The notes under the pieces: model-generated
What the model was told of the DNA's origin: nothing
Databases searched by the model: none
What the model saw: only the letters and a program-made list of their open reading frames with translations
Assembly: GCA_052034115.1 (NCBI GenBank)
Contig: JBPOIZ010000123.1
Coordinates: forward strand, 1 to 20,173
DNA length: 20,173 nucleotides
Reading direction: 5' to 3'
DNA from: Lutibacillus sp052034115
Lineage (GTDB): Bacteria > Actinomycetota > Actinomycetes > Actinomycetales > Dermatophilaceae
Shown: positions 1 through 7,056 of the stretch, in pieces
Layout: each line of letters opens with the position of its first letter
Position numbering within the stretch: the stretch's first letter is position 1
Position numbers and translations under genes: made by a program

Positions 1-264
1 ATCGAAGGCAACCGCTCCCGGATCCAGGTCTTCCAGGGCATCGTCATCCGCCGTCACGGGTCGGGCGTGGGCGAGACCTTCACCGTCCGCAAGGTCTCCT
101 TCGGCGTGGGCGTCGAGCGGACCTTCCCCGTGCACACCCCGATCATCGACAAGATCGAGGTCGTCACCCGCGGTGACGTCCGTCGCGCGAAGCTCTACTA
201 CCTGCGCGACCTGCGCGGCAAGGCCGCCAAGATCAAGGAGAAGCGCGAGACCACCGCGAAGTGA
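1..264 (+). CDS. rplS: 50S ribosomal protein L19, C-terminal part (5' end outside window)
   Basis: Structural protein of the large ribosomal subunit, located near the interface with the 30S subunit. The frame is open from base 1 and gives 87 residues ending in KRETTAK. The visible stretch carries typical L19 blocks: RIQVFQGIVIRR, then GVGVERTFPVHTP with the following IDKIEV, and the lysine/arginine-rich tail KLYYLRDLRGKAAKIKE. L19 is usually about 115 residues, so roughly 30 N-terminal residues lie upstream of the window. The stop TGA (262-264) overlaps the GTG start of the next gene (261-263) as GTGA, so translation of the signal peptidase is probably coupled to L19. The rplS-lepB-rnhB order is conserved in actinobacteria. 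Confidence 0.97.
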   Translation: MEGNRSRIQVFQGIVIRRHGSGVGETFTVRKVSFGVGVERTFPVHTPIIDKIEVVTRGDVRRAKLYYLRDLRGKAAKIKEKRETTAK

Positions 265-890
265 CCTCCGCGCCCCTTCGGCCAGCGACGCCGGCCCGCC
301 GTCACGGCGGGCCGGCGTCGGCGCGTCGGTGGGTGGTGCGCGGGTTGCTCGGCATCGTCGTTGCAGCCGTCGCGCTCGCGCTCACCGACCGGTATGTCGT
401 CCATCCGGTCCGAGTCGGCTCCGAGTCGATGCGTCCGACCCTCGATGTCGGCGACCGGCTCCTGGTGCAGCGCTGGGGCGGAGCCGAGGACCTGCGCCGC
501 GGAGACCTCGTCGTGGCGGAGCCCACCTGGTCGGTCGGCGAGGAGATCGTCAAACGCGTGGTGGGGCTGCCGACCGAGCGGGTCGCCTGCTGCGCCACCG
601 ACGGTCGGCTGACCATCAACGGCAGCCCGCTCGACGAGGACTACCTGGCCGAAGGCACGGCCCCGAGTCGGACGCCGTTCGATGTCGTCCTGCCGGCCGA
701 CGGCTTCTGGCTGCTGGGCGACCAGCGGGACAGCTCCGACGACTCGCGCAACCATCTCGGCGATCCAGGCGGTGGGGTGGTCGTTGCGGACCGTATTCTC
801 GGAAAGGTGTGGGTGCGATACTGGCCCCCGCAACGAATCGGGTCCGTGGACTCGGCGTCCACTCCCTCAGGAAGCAGGTCCCATGGCTGA
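261..890 (+). CDS. lepB: Signal peptidase I, first of two tandem copies
   Basis: Membrane serine protease (Ser/Lys dyad, S26 family) that removes signal peptides from exported proteins on the outer face of the membrane. The 209-residue product has one N-terminal membrane segment (about residues 24-42). The catalytic serine motif GSESMRPT gives Ser56, the lysine motif EEIVKRVVG gives Lys98, and GDQRDSSDDSR is the conserved C-terminal box, with Gln where most members have Asn. The start is GTG at 261, inside the end of rplS; no better start exists before the membrane segment. The 3' end overlaps the next signal peptidase by 8 bases. It is shorter than its neighbour and lacks that protein's insertion between the Ser and Lys boxes. 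Both dyad residues are present, so it is probably active. Confidence 0.93.
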   Translation: MTSAPLRPATPARRHGGPASARRWVVRGLLGIVVAAVALALTDRYVVHPVRVGSESMRPTLDVGDRLLVQRWGGAEDLRRGDLVVAEPTWSVGEEIVKRVVGLPTERVACCATDGRLTINGSPLDEDYLAEGTAPSRTPFDVVLPADGFWLLGDQRDSSDDSRNHLGDPGGGVVVADRILGKVWVRYWPPQRIGSVDSASTPSGSRSHG

Positions 891-1743
891 CGTGCCCGGC
901 GGTGGGGTTCCGCCTGCCGTCGACGCCGCGGGTGCTGATGTCGAACGGGATCCGCATGCAGCCGAAGTGCTCGGCTCGGTCCGGCTTCCCTCAGCTCAGG
1001 GTCCTGGTCGCGATGCGCTGCCGGCGCCGGCGGCGGCCGAGCCGAGGGGCGTGTGGGACGTCACCAAGGCGGTGGTCCGGGAGATCGTCATCGTCGTCGT
1101 CATGGCGTCGGTGCTCTCCCTCATCATCAAGACCTGGCTGATCCAGGCGTTCTGGATCCCGTCGGGGTCGATGGAGCAGACGCTCATCAGGGACGACCGG
1201 GTCATCGTCAGCAAACTCACCCCGAGGGTCTTTGACCTGCAGCGCGGCGACATCGTGGTGTTCGAGGACCCCGGCGCACCAGATCACCCATGGATCAGCG
1301 AGCTCCCCCATGCCCCACGAAGCGGCGCCCAGGAGAAGGTCCACGAGGTGCTCACCTTTATCGGCCTGCTGCCCGACGACTCGGAGAACCACCTCATCAA
1401 GCGGGTCATCGGACTTCCCGGCGATCACATCACGGCCACGGGCAAGGGGCCGATCAAGGTCAACGGGGTGACGCTGAACGAGCCCTACCTGCCGGCCGGC
1501 ACGGTCTCGAGCACCATGGCATTCGACATCGTCGTCCCTGCGGGCAAGATCTGGGTGATGGGCGACAACCGATCGGACAGCTCCGACTCACGCTTCCACC
1601 CGGTCGGCGGGGACGGCGCTGAGGGCTCGGTCCCTCTGAGCAAGGTGACCGGCCGGGCCATCGTGATCGTCTGGCCGCTCGACCGTTGGACCGGGCTGGG
1701 GCAGCCGACCGATGTCTTCGCCAAGGTCCCGGCGCCGAAGTAG
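883..1743 (+). CDS. lepB: Signal peptidase I, second tandem copy
   Basis: A 286-residue type I signal peptidase with a long Pro/Ala-rich cytoplasmic N-terminus (about 60 residues) and one membrane segment (about 64-86). It has the catalytic IPSGSMEQT box with Ser96, the lysine box HLIKRVIGLPGD with Lys173, and the canonical GDNRSDSSDSR box near 228-237. Between the Ser and Lys boxes lies an insertion of about 40 residues rich in Pro and His, common in actinobacterial members. The start is ATG 883, chosen because it begins just before the upstream stop and follows an AGGAAG-type ribosome binding site at about 869-874; the open frame extends further upstream but only across the preceding gene. 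rnhB follows after 9 bases. Confidence 0.94.
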   Translation: MADVPGGGVPPAVDAAGADVERDPHAAEVLGSVRLPSAQGPGRDALPAPAAAEPRGVWDVTKAVVREIVIVVVMASVLSLIIKTWLIQAFWIPSGSMEQTLIRDDRVIVSKLTPRVFDLQRGDIVVFEDPGAPDHPWISELPHAPRSGAQEKVHEVLTFIGLLPDDSENHLIKRVIGLPGDHITATGKGPIKVNGVTLNEPYLPAGTVSSTMAFDIVVPAGKIWVMGDNRSDSSDSRFHPVGGDGAEGSVPLSKVTGRAIVIVWPLDRWTGLGQPTDVFAKVPAPK

Positions 1744-1752
1744 GCCAGCGAC

Positions 1753-2517
1753 ATGGCAGTCAGATCGGCCCGGCGACGCACCCCGACGCTGCGCACCGAG
1801 CGCGGCTTCCTGCGGGACGGCGTCACCATGATCGCGGGGATGGACGAGGTCGGGCGAGGGGCACTTGCGGGACCGGTCTCGGTCGGTGTGGTCGTCATCG
1901 GCGAGCGGTCTCGGACGGCGCCGGCCGGGGTGCGCGACTCCAAACTGATGACACCAGCCCAACGCGAGGTGGTCGTGCCGCGGATCCGTCGGTGGGCGCT
2001 CGCGCACGCCGTGGGGCACGCCGGCCCGGAGGAGATCGACGCGATCGGGATCATCGCTGCGTTGCGCCTCGCCGGTCAGCGGGCGCTCGGCGCGTTGGAC
2101 GTCATACCCGATCTGGTCATCCTTGACGGGTCGCACGACTGGCTGACCGCACCCGAGGAGACCGGGCTGCTGGCCTTCGCCGGCGGCCTGGACGGGGCGC
2201 CGTCTACGCCACCGGTGACGACCATGGTCAAGGCCGACCTGCGGTGTTCGTCGGTGGCCGCCGCGAGCGTGCTGGCCAAGGTCGAGCGGGACGCGCTGAT
2301 GTCCCGGCTGGCCGTCGGCAACCCGGGCTACGGCTGGGAGCTGAACAAGGGGTATGCCGCACCGGACCATCTGGCCGCGCTGGTCGACCTCGGCGCGACC
2401 CCGTTGCACCGACGGTCCTGGAATCTGCCCGTCGACGGGCGGGACCGCGCAGTGCTGTCAGTCAGTCGCGCACCGATGAGCCATGATGGAACGACCCTGA
2501 AGAAGGACAGACGATGA
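1753..2517 (+). CDS. rnhB: Ribonuclease HII
   Basis: Endonuclease that cuts the RNA strand of RNA/DNA hybrids and incises at ribonucleotides misincorporated in DNA. The 254-residue product carries the RNase HII active site: AGMDEVGRGALAGPV (Asp31, Glu32), LVILDG (Asp125) and CSSVAAASVLAKVERD (Asp180), followed by the substrate-binding GYGWELNKGYAAPDH block at about 192-206. About 25 residues precede the first catalytic motif, longer than in minimal bacterial enzymes. The start ATG 1753 lies 9 bases after lepB. The stop overlaps the start of the DUF2469 gene as ATGA (2514-2517), a strong sign of translational coupling. Confidence 0.96.
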   Translation: MAVRSARRRTPTLRTERGFLRDGVTMIAGMDEVGRGALAGPVSVGVVVIGERSRTAPAGVRDSKLMTPAQREVVVPRIRRWALAHAVGHAGPEEIDAIGIIAALRLAGQRALGALDVIPDLVILDGSHDWLTAPEETGLLAFAGGLDGAPSTPPVTTMVKADLRCSSVAAASVLAKVERDALMSRLAVGNPGYGWELNKGYAAPDHLAALVDLGATPLHRRSWNLPVDGRDRAVLSVSRAPMSHDGTTLKKDRR

Positions 2518-2837
2518 GCGCGGAAGACCTCGAGAAGTACGAGACCGACATGGAGCTGCAGCTCTACCGCGAGTACCGCGACGTCGTCTCGCTCTTCTCG
2601 CACGTCGTCGAGACCGAGCGCCGGTTCTACCTGGCCAACTCGGTCGACGTGAAGGTCCGCGGTGACGGTGGCGAGGTGTTCTTCGACATCACCATGCAGG
2701 ACGCCTGGGTGTGGGACATCTACCGGCCGGCCCGGTTCGTCAAGAACGTCCGGGTGGTGACGTTCAAGGACGTCAACATCGAGGAACTGTCCAAGGCCGA
2801 GATCGAGTTGCCCAAGACGGGCCCCTTCGGCCGATAG
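2514..2837 (+). CDS. DUF2469 family protein (Rv2901c-like)
   Basis: Small acidic cytoplasmic protein of 107 residues whose biochemical role is not established. It is characteristic of actinobacteria and almost always found directly after rnhB, as here. Recognisable blocks are MSAEDLEKYETDMELQLYRE at the N-terminus, then FSHVVETERRFYLAN and WVWDIYRPARFVKNVRVV. No membrane segment or signal peptide is present. An AGAAGGA ribosome binding site at about 2500-2506 precedes ATG 2514, which overlaps the rnhB stop by four bases. Linkage to rnhB suggests a nucleic-acid-related or housekeeping job, but this is inference from neighbours only. Confidence 0.93.
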   Translation: MSAEDLEKYETDMELQLYREYRDVVSLFSHVVETERRFYLANSVDVKVRGDGGEVFFDITMQDAWVWDIYRPARFVKNVRVVTFKDVNIEELSKAEIELPKTGPFGR

Positions 2838-2882
2838 CGCTCAACGCCCCTGACGCCGTCCCGGGGGAGTAGCGGGCCCGGG

Positions 2883-2922
2883 CTGTCCACAGGGGGTATG
2901 ACGGCCTCGCCTCGGTCCACAG
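2883..2922. promoter_or_regulatory. Pair of DnaA-box-like GTCCACAG words in the gap before yraN
   Basis: The 136-base gap 2838-2973 contains two copies of GTCCACAG, at 2885-2892 and 2915-2922, exactly 30 bases apart. The first in context reads CTGTCCACA, one mismatch from the actinobacterial DnaA-box consensus TTGTCCACA; the second reads CGGTCCACA, two mismatches. Arms GGCTGT (2881-2886) and ACAGCC (2919-2924) also form a 6-base inverted repeat around the pair. Whether DnaA or another regulator binds is unknown. I see no clear -10/-35 promoter for yraN here. Confidence 0.3.
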
Positions 2923-2973
2923 CCGCGCGGTCCTGGCTCGTGCGACGGGGCGGCCGGCGGCCAGGCTGCCGCC

Positions 2974-3375
2974 ATGGACACCCGGCACGAGACGACCCGG
3001 CACGAGACGACCCCGCCCGACGGGGCGCGCCGAGCTGTCGGGGCCTACGGAGAGCGGATGGCGGCCCGCCATCTCGAAGGGCTCGGGCTGCGCATCGTGG
3101 ACCGCAACTGGCGTTGCGCCCACGGCGAGATCGACCTGGTCGCGGTCGACGGAGAGTGCCTGGTGGTCGTCGAGGTCAAGACCCGCCGCAGCGTCGACTT
3201 CGGTGCCCCGATCGAGCAGGTCAGTTGGCGCAAGTTGGCGCGGCTGCGTCGGCTTGCCGCGCTATGGCTCGCGGACCATCCAGGCGGCTTCACCGATGTG
3301 CGGGTGGACGTCATCGGGGTCTGGCGGCCACGGAGCGGCCCCTGTCAGGTCGAGCACCTTCCAGGGGTCTGCTGA
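2974..3375 (+). CDS. YraN/UPF0102 family nuclease-like protein
   Basis: A 133-residue member of the UPF0102 (YraN) family, which has a restriction-endonuclease-like fold. Family blocks are GAYGERMAARHLEGLGLRI, RNWRCAHGEIDLVAVDG and LVVVEVKTRRS. Asp54 of GEIDL with Glu67 and Lys69 of VEVK form the expected PD-(D/E)xK-type metal site. The cellular substrate is not established; its usual place beside comM and dprA suggests DNA processing (inference). The start ATG 2974 has no strong ribosome binding site, and residues 4-13 are a duplicated RHETT motif, so the true N-terminus could differ slightly. comM begins 25 bases after the stop. Confidence 0.88.
   Translation: MDTRHETTRHETTPPDGARRAVGAYGERMAARHLEGLGLRIVDRNWRCAHGEIDLVAVDGECLVVVEVKTRRSVDFGAPIEQVSWRKLARLRRLAALWLADHPGGFTDVRVDVIGVWRPRSGPCQVEHLPGVC
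2981..3010 (+). repeat. Perfect 15-bp tandem duplication at the 5' end of yraN
   Basis: The unit CCCGGCACGAGACGA occurs at 2981-2995 and again at 2996-3010 with no mismatch. It adds five codons in frame, giving RHETT twice in residues 4-13. Perfect identity points to a recent slippage event in a non-conserved N-terminal tail. Confidence 0.9.
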
Positions 3376-3400
3376 TGCGCGCGGATCAGCGGTGGTGGTG

Positions 3401-4948
3401 ATGGCGCTGGGTCGGACGCGGGCGGTGGGGCTGGTGGGGGTCGATGGGTTCGCCGTCGACGTCGAGGCCGACATCTCACCGGGCCTGCCCAACACGACGT
3501 TGAGCGGTCTGCCCGACGAGTCGTGCCGGCAGGCACCCAAACGGGTCTGGGCGGCCGCGCAGAACAGTGGCGTCCCCGTGCCCCTGCGCCGGGTCACCGT
3601 CAACCTGTCGCCCGCCTCGCTGCCCAAGATCGGGTCCGGTTTCGACCTGGCGATCGCCGTGGCCGTGCTCATCGCTGCGGAGGCGATCCCCGCCTCGGTG
3701 GCCTCCGACGTCGTCCATCTCGGCGAGCTCGGGCTTGATGGCTCGGTGCGCGGCATCCGCGGGGTCCTCCCGTTGGTCGACGCGGCGGCCCGCTGTGGCA
3801 ATCGCGTGGTTGTCGTGCCCGCGGAGAACGCTGCAGAGGCCCGGCTCGTCGGGGGAGTCGAGGTCGTGCCGGTGCGGCACCTGACCCAGCTGCTCCAGCG
3901 GTATGCCGCGCTGGCCGCGGGTCGGCAGCCCGACGATCTGTGTGCCGCAGGTGCCAGCCCGCGGGTCGAGCAGATCGAGGCCGCGCCGCCGGACCTGCGC
4001 GACGTCGTGGGCCAGGACGAGGCCCGGTTGGCGCTGGAGGTGGCCGCCGCCGGCGGGCACCATCTGTCGTTGCTCGGTCCGCCTGGTGCCGGAAAGACGA
4101 TGCTCGCCCAACGCCTTCCCGGGATCCTGCCGCCGCTGGATGATGCGCAGGCCTTGGAGGTCGCGGCCATCGCCTCGATCGCTGGGGTGCTCGTGCCCGG
4201 GGCCGACCTGCCACGTCGGCCGCCCTTTGTGGCGCCACACCACGGGGCGTCCATGCCGGCGGTGATCGGCGGTGGCAGCCACGCCATCCGACCCGGCGCG
4301 GTCACCTTGGCCCATCACGGCGTGCTCTTCTTGGACGAGGCGCCGCTGTTCTCCACCGATGTCCTGCAGTCCCTGCGTCAACCGTTGGAGGCCGGCGCTG
4401 TCACCGTGGCCCGGATGCGGCAGACCGCCCGCTACCCGGCCCGCTTCCAGCTCGTTCTTGCCGCCAACCCCTGCCCGTGCGGCCAGGCCTTCGGCAAGGG
4501 CCTACGATGCACCTGCCGCGCGGCCGAGATCATGCGACATTTCAACCGGCTCAAGGGCCCGCTCACCGACCGGATCGACCTGCACGTGCGGGTGGACCAG
4601 CCAACCCTTGCCTCGCTCGCCGGCCCGGGTGGGGAGTCGAGCGCCGCCGTGGCCGGACGGGTCGCGGCCGCACGCGCCAGCCAGGCCGAGCGGTTGGGCG
4701 CCTTTGGCTGGCGACTGAACCGGGATGTCCCTGGACCGGCGCTGCGGGTCGGGCCGTTGTCGCCGGCGCCGAGGCACCGCCGGGTGCTCGACGCGGCCCT
4801 TGATCGGGGTGCGTTGACCTTGCGCGGCTACGACCGGTGTCTGCGGGTGGCGTGGACGCTGCGCGACCTGCGCGGCGGAGGAGCGCCGACGGCCGACGAC
4901 ATCGACGAGGCACTCGTCCTGCGCACGAGCGGCCGGGCCGCGGCATGA
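3401..4948 (+). CDS. comM: ComM/YifB family AAA+ ATPase (Mg-chelatase-like)
   Basis: AAA+ protein of the YifB/ComM family; in naturally transformable bacteria ComM is a hexameric helicase that promotes branch migration during integration of incoming DNA. The 515-residue product has an N-terminal ChlI-like domain (about 20-145), then the AAA+ module with Walker A GPPGAGKT (226-233) and Walker B VLFLDEAP (Asp312, Glu313). A cysteine motif, NPCPCG followed by CTC, is typical of the family, and a C-terminal Mg-chelatase domain ends the protein. The frame is open upstream into yraN; ATG 3401 gives the standard MALGRTRAVGLVGV start, though GTG codons at 3392-3398 are possible. It overlaps dprA as ATGA (4945-4948). 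Confidence 0.94.
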   Translation: MALGRTRAVGLVGVDGFAVDVEADISPGLPNTTLSGLPDESCRQAPKRVWAAAQNSGVPVPLRRVTVNLSPASLPKIGSGFDLAIAVAVLIAAEAIPASVASDVVHLGELGLDGSVRGIRGVLPLVDAAARCGNRVVVVPAENAAEARLVGGVEVVPVRHLTQLLQRYAALAAGRQPDDLCAAGASPRVEQIEAAPPDLRDVVGQDEARLALEVAAAGGHHLSLLGPPGAGKTMLAQRLPGILPPLDDAQALEVAAIASIAGVLVPGADLPRRPPFVAPHHGASMPAVIGGGSHAIRPGAVTLAHHGVLFLDEAPLFSTDVLQSLRQPLEAGAVTVARMRQTARYPARFQLVLAANPCPCGQAFGKGLRCTCRAAEIMRHFNRLKGPLTDRIDLHVRVDQPTLASLAGPGGESSAAVAGRVAAARASQAERLGAFGWRLNRDVPGPALRVGPLSPAPRHRRVLDAALDRGALTLRGYDRCLRVAWTLRDLRGGGAPTADDIDEALVLRTSGRAAA

Positions 4949-6063
4949 GTGCCCTGGCCATGCGGGCGGCCGACCCGGAGTGGCGCGCGCTCGTCGCGTG
5001 GTCCCGGCTCGCGGAGCCGGGGGACGAGGTGGCGGCGCGGCTGGTCCGGGAGCATGGCGCGCTCACGGCGCTCGAGCGGGTGCTCGGCGGGGCGTCGGGC
5101 ACCGAGCAGTTCGCCGGGCGGGCAGCCCTGCTCGACATCGACGCCGACCTGGAGGCTGCCGACTGGCGGCAGGCGCGGGTGGTCGTGGCGGGGGATCCCG
5201 ATTGGCCGTCCGGGCTCGACGATCTGGCCGCGCCGCCCTACTGTCTCTGGGTGCTGGGGCCCGGGCTGGGCCGGCTCGGCCAGTCGGTTGCCGTGGTCGG
5301 TGCGCGCGTGGCCACGGCATACGGCATCCGCTTGGCCGAGGAACTGGGCGCTGGGCTCGCCGGGCGTGGGTATGCCGTGGTGTCCGGCGGGGCCTACGGC
5401 ATCGACGGAGCGGCCCATCGAGGTGCGTTGGCGGTGGAGGGCACCACGATCGCGGTCATGGCCGGCGGAATCAACAGGACCTACCCCTCCGGGCACCGAG
5501 CGCTCATCGAGCACATCGGCCAGGTGGGCGCGGTGGTCAGCGAGGTGCCTCCGTCGACGGCGCCCCTGCGCACCCGGTTCCTCACCCGCAATCGGCTCAT
5601 CGCCACGATGACGACGGGCACCGTCGTCGTGGAGGCGGCCGCCCGGTCCGGCTCCCTCAACACCGCCCGTTGGGCCAGGGACCATCATCGGGTCGTCGGG
5701 CTGGTGCCTGGGCCGGTCACCTCGGTGCAGTCCACCGGGTGCCATCAGTGGATCAGAGATGGCTCCGGCGTGCTCGTCACCGACACCGCTGAGGTGATCG
5801 AGTTGGTCGGGCGCATGGGGGACGACGCAGCGCCCCGCCGCCGCGGCCCCGTCGATCTGCTGGACGACCTCGGTGAGCGCGTGCGACACGTCTATGCCGC
5901 CATGCCGGCCCGGGCCGCTACCTCAGTGGCCAGGCTTGCGGTGGTCAGCGGGCGGACCGAGCACGAGGTCCGCGGGGCCCTGGGCCGGCTGTCCCTCGTG
6001 AATCTGGTGGAGCGCACGGATGGGGGCTGGCGTCGATCCGGTCCACGCACCTGTGCACCGTGA
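4945..6063 (+). CDS. dprA: DNA processing protein DprA
   Basis: DprA binds incoming single-stranded DNA and loads RecA during transformation; it is also widespread in bacteria not known to be competent. The 372-residue protein has an N-terminal helical region, then the Rossmann-like DprA domain: VAVVGARVATAYG (115-127, Arg121 in the GAR turn), VSGGAYGIDGAAH (146-158), MAGGINRTYPSGH, FLTRNRLIA (212-220), and VVVEAAARSGSLNTA. A C-terminal winged-helix-like region follows (about 305-362). The start ATG 4945 overlaps the comM stop by four bases, so the pair is probably co-translated. Some actinobacteria carry whiG between dprA and xerC; here the gap is only 57 bases and no sigma factor is present. 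Confidence 0.95.
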   Translation: MSALAMRAADPEWRALVAWSRLAEPGDEVAARLVREHGALTALERVLGGASGTEQFAGRAALLDIDADLEAADWRQARVVVAGDPDWPSGLDDLAAPPYCLWVLGPGLGRLGQSVAVVGARVATAYGIRLAEELGAGLAGRGYAVVSGGAYGIDGAAHRGALAVEGTTIAVMAGGINRTYPSGHRALIEHIGQVGAVVSEVPPSTAPLRTRFLTRNRLIATMTTGTVVVEAAARSGSLNTARWARDHHRVVGLVPGPVTSVQSTGCHQWIRDGSGVLVTDTAEVIELVGRMGDDAAPRRRGPVDLLDDLGERVRHVYAAMPARAATSVARLAVVSGRTEHEVRGALGRLSLVNLVERTDGGWRRSGPRTCAP

Positions 6064-6096
6064 TCCGTTCGGCGGGGGTGTCGCGCCGTACCGCGA

Positions 6097-6128
6097 CCCT
6101 CCATGCGGCACCCTGGGTGCATGGAGGG
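6097..6128. promoter_or_regulatory. 10-bp perfect inverted repeat over the xerC start
   Basis: CCCTCCATGC (6097-6106) is the exact reverse complement of GCATGGAGGG (6119-6128), with a 12-base spacer. The spacer overlaps a second dyad, GCACCC-T-GGGTGC (6108-6120). Both candidate xerC start codons, ATG 6103 and ATG 6121, lie inside the arms. In RNA this would form a strong hairpin hiding the initiation site; as DNA it could be an operator. There is no T-run, so a classical terminator is unlikely. Confidence 0.55.
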
Positions 6129-7026
6129 GGCTGACGAGGTGCTCGACGGGTTCGAACGTCACTTGGCGTTCGAACGCTCGACGTCGCCGCACACCCGGCG
6201 CGCCTACCTCGGCGACGTGCGCTCCCTCGTGGCGCATCTGGAGCGGTCCGGGGCCAGCGACCTGCGCGAGACCACGTTGGCCGACCTGCGCGGCTGGCTT
6301 GCCGAGGCCGCGAGTGAGGGCGCGGCCCGCTCGACGGTGGCTCGACGTTCCGCTGCTGCTCGGGCCTTCCTCGGATGGGCCCACCGTGCCGGGCATCTCC
6401 CTACCGACCCCGGCCGACGGCTCGGGGCTCCGCGACGACCTCGGGTGCTCCCCGAGGTGTTGACGTCCGCGCAGGCCAGGACGGTTGTCGACGCCACGAC
6501 CCTGGTGGCGCAAACCGGCGATCCGCTCGCCGTTCGCGATGCCGCGATCGTGGAGCTGCTCTATGCGACGGGAATCCGGGTGAGCGAGCTGGCCGGGCTG
6601 GACGTCGACGACGTCGACCGGCGGGACCGGCTCGTGCGAGTCCTCGGCAAGGGAGACAAGGAGCGGGTGGTCCCCTTCGGGGGCCCGGCTGGCGCCGCGA
6701 TGGACCGGTGGCTGGCGGTGCGCCGGGAACTCGCGACCCCGACCAGCGGCCCAGCGGTGTTTCTGGGCCGCCGGGGAGGTCGCATCGACGTCAGGACGGT
6801 CCGCAGGATCGTGCATCGCGCGGTGGGGAGCCTCGAGGGCGGTCCGGATCTCGGCCCCCACGGACTGCGTCATTCCGCGGCGACCCATCTGCTCGAAGGC
6901 GGCGCCGACCTGCGAATGGTCCAAGAGCTCCTCGGCCATGCGAGCCTGTCGACCACCCAGATCTACACCCATGTCAGCGCGGAACGGCTCCGTGCGTCAT
7001 ACGAGCAGGCCCATCCCCGTGCGTGA
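6121..7026 (+). CDS. xerC: Tyrosine recombinase XerC
   Basis: Site-specific tyrosine recombinase; XerC with XerD resolves chromosome dimers at dif near the terminus. The protein (301 residues from ATG 6121) has the N-terminal SAM-like DNA-binding domain (about 5-95) and the catalytic domain. All six catalytic positions are visible: Arg153 (ATGIRVSEL), Lys177 (GKGDK), His247 and Arg250 (HGLRH), His273 (LGHAS) and Tyr282 (IYTH). Their spacing equals that of E. coli XerD. ATG 6103 is an alternative start adding six residues; neither has a clear Shine-Dalgarno site, and both sit in an inverted repeat. The chromosomal context with dprA and rpsB favours housekeeping XerC rather than a phage integrase. 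Confidence 0.93.
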   Translation: MEGADEVLDGFERHLAFERSTSPHTRRAYLGDVRSLVAHLERSGASDLRETTLADLRGWLAEAASEGAARSTVARRSAAARAFLGWAHRAGHLPTDPGRRLGAPRRPRVLPEVLTSAQARTVVDATTLVAQTGDPLAVRDAAIVELLYATGIRVSELAGLDVDDVDRRDRLVRVLGKGDKERVVPFGGPAGAAMDRWLAVRRELATPTSGPAVFLGRRGGRIDVRTVRRIVHRAVGSLEGGPDLGPHGLRHSAATHLLEGGADLRMVQELLGHASLSTTQIYTHVSAERLRASYEQAHPRA

Positions 7027-7056
7027 GAAAGTGGCGGTGACGAGAGTGAGGGCCAT

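Noticed and set aside
2898..3401. 167-codon frame overlapping yraN
   Set aside because: Arg/Pro-rich translation in another register of yraN, which has clear family motifs in its own frame.
6121..7026. xerC as a phage or integrative-element integrase
   Set aside because: Gene order (dprA-xerC-DUF3152-M23-rpsB), normal length and native composition point to the housekeeping recombinase; no attachment sites or phage genes are present.
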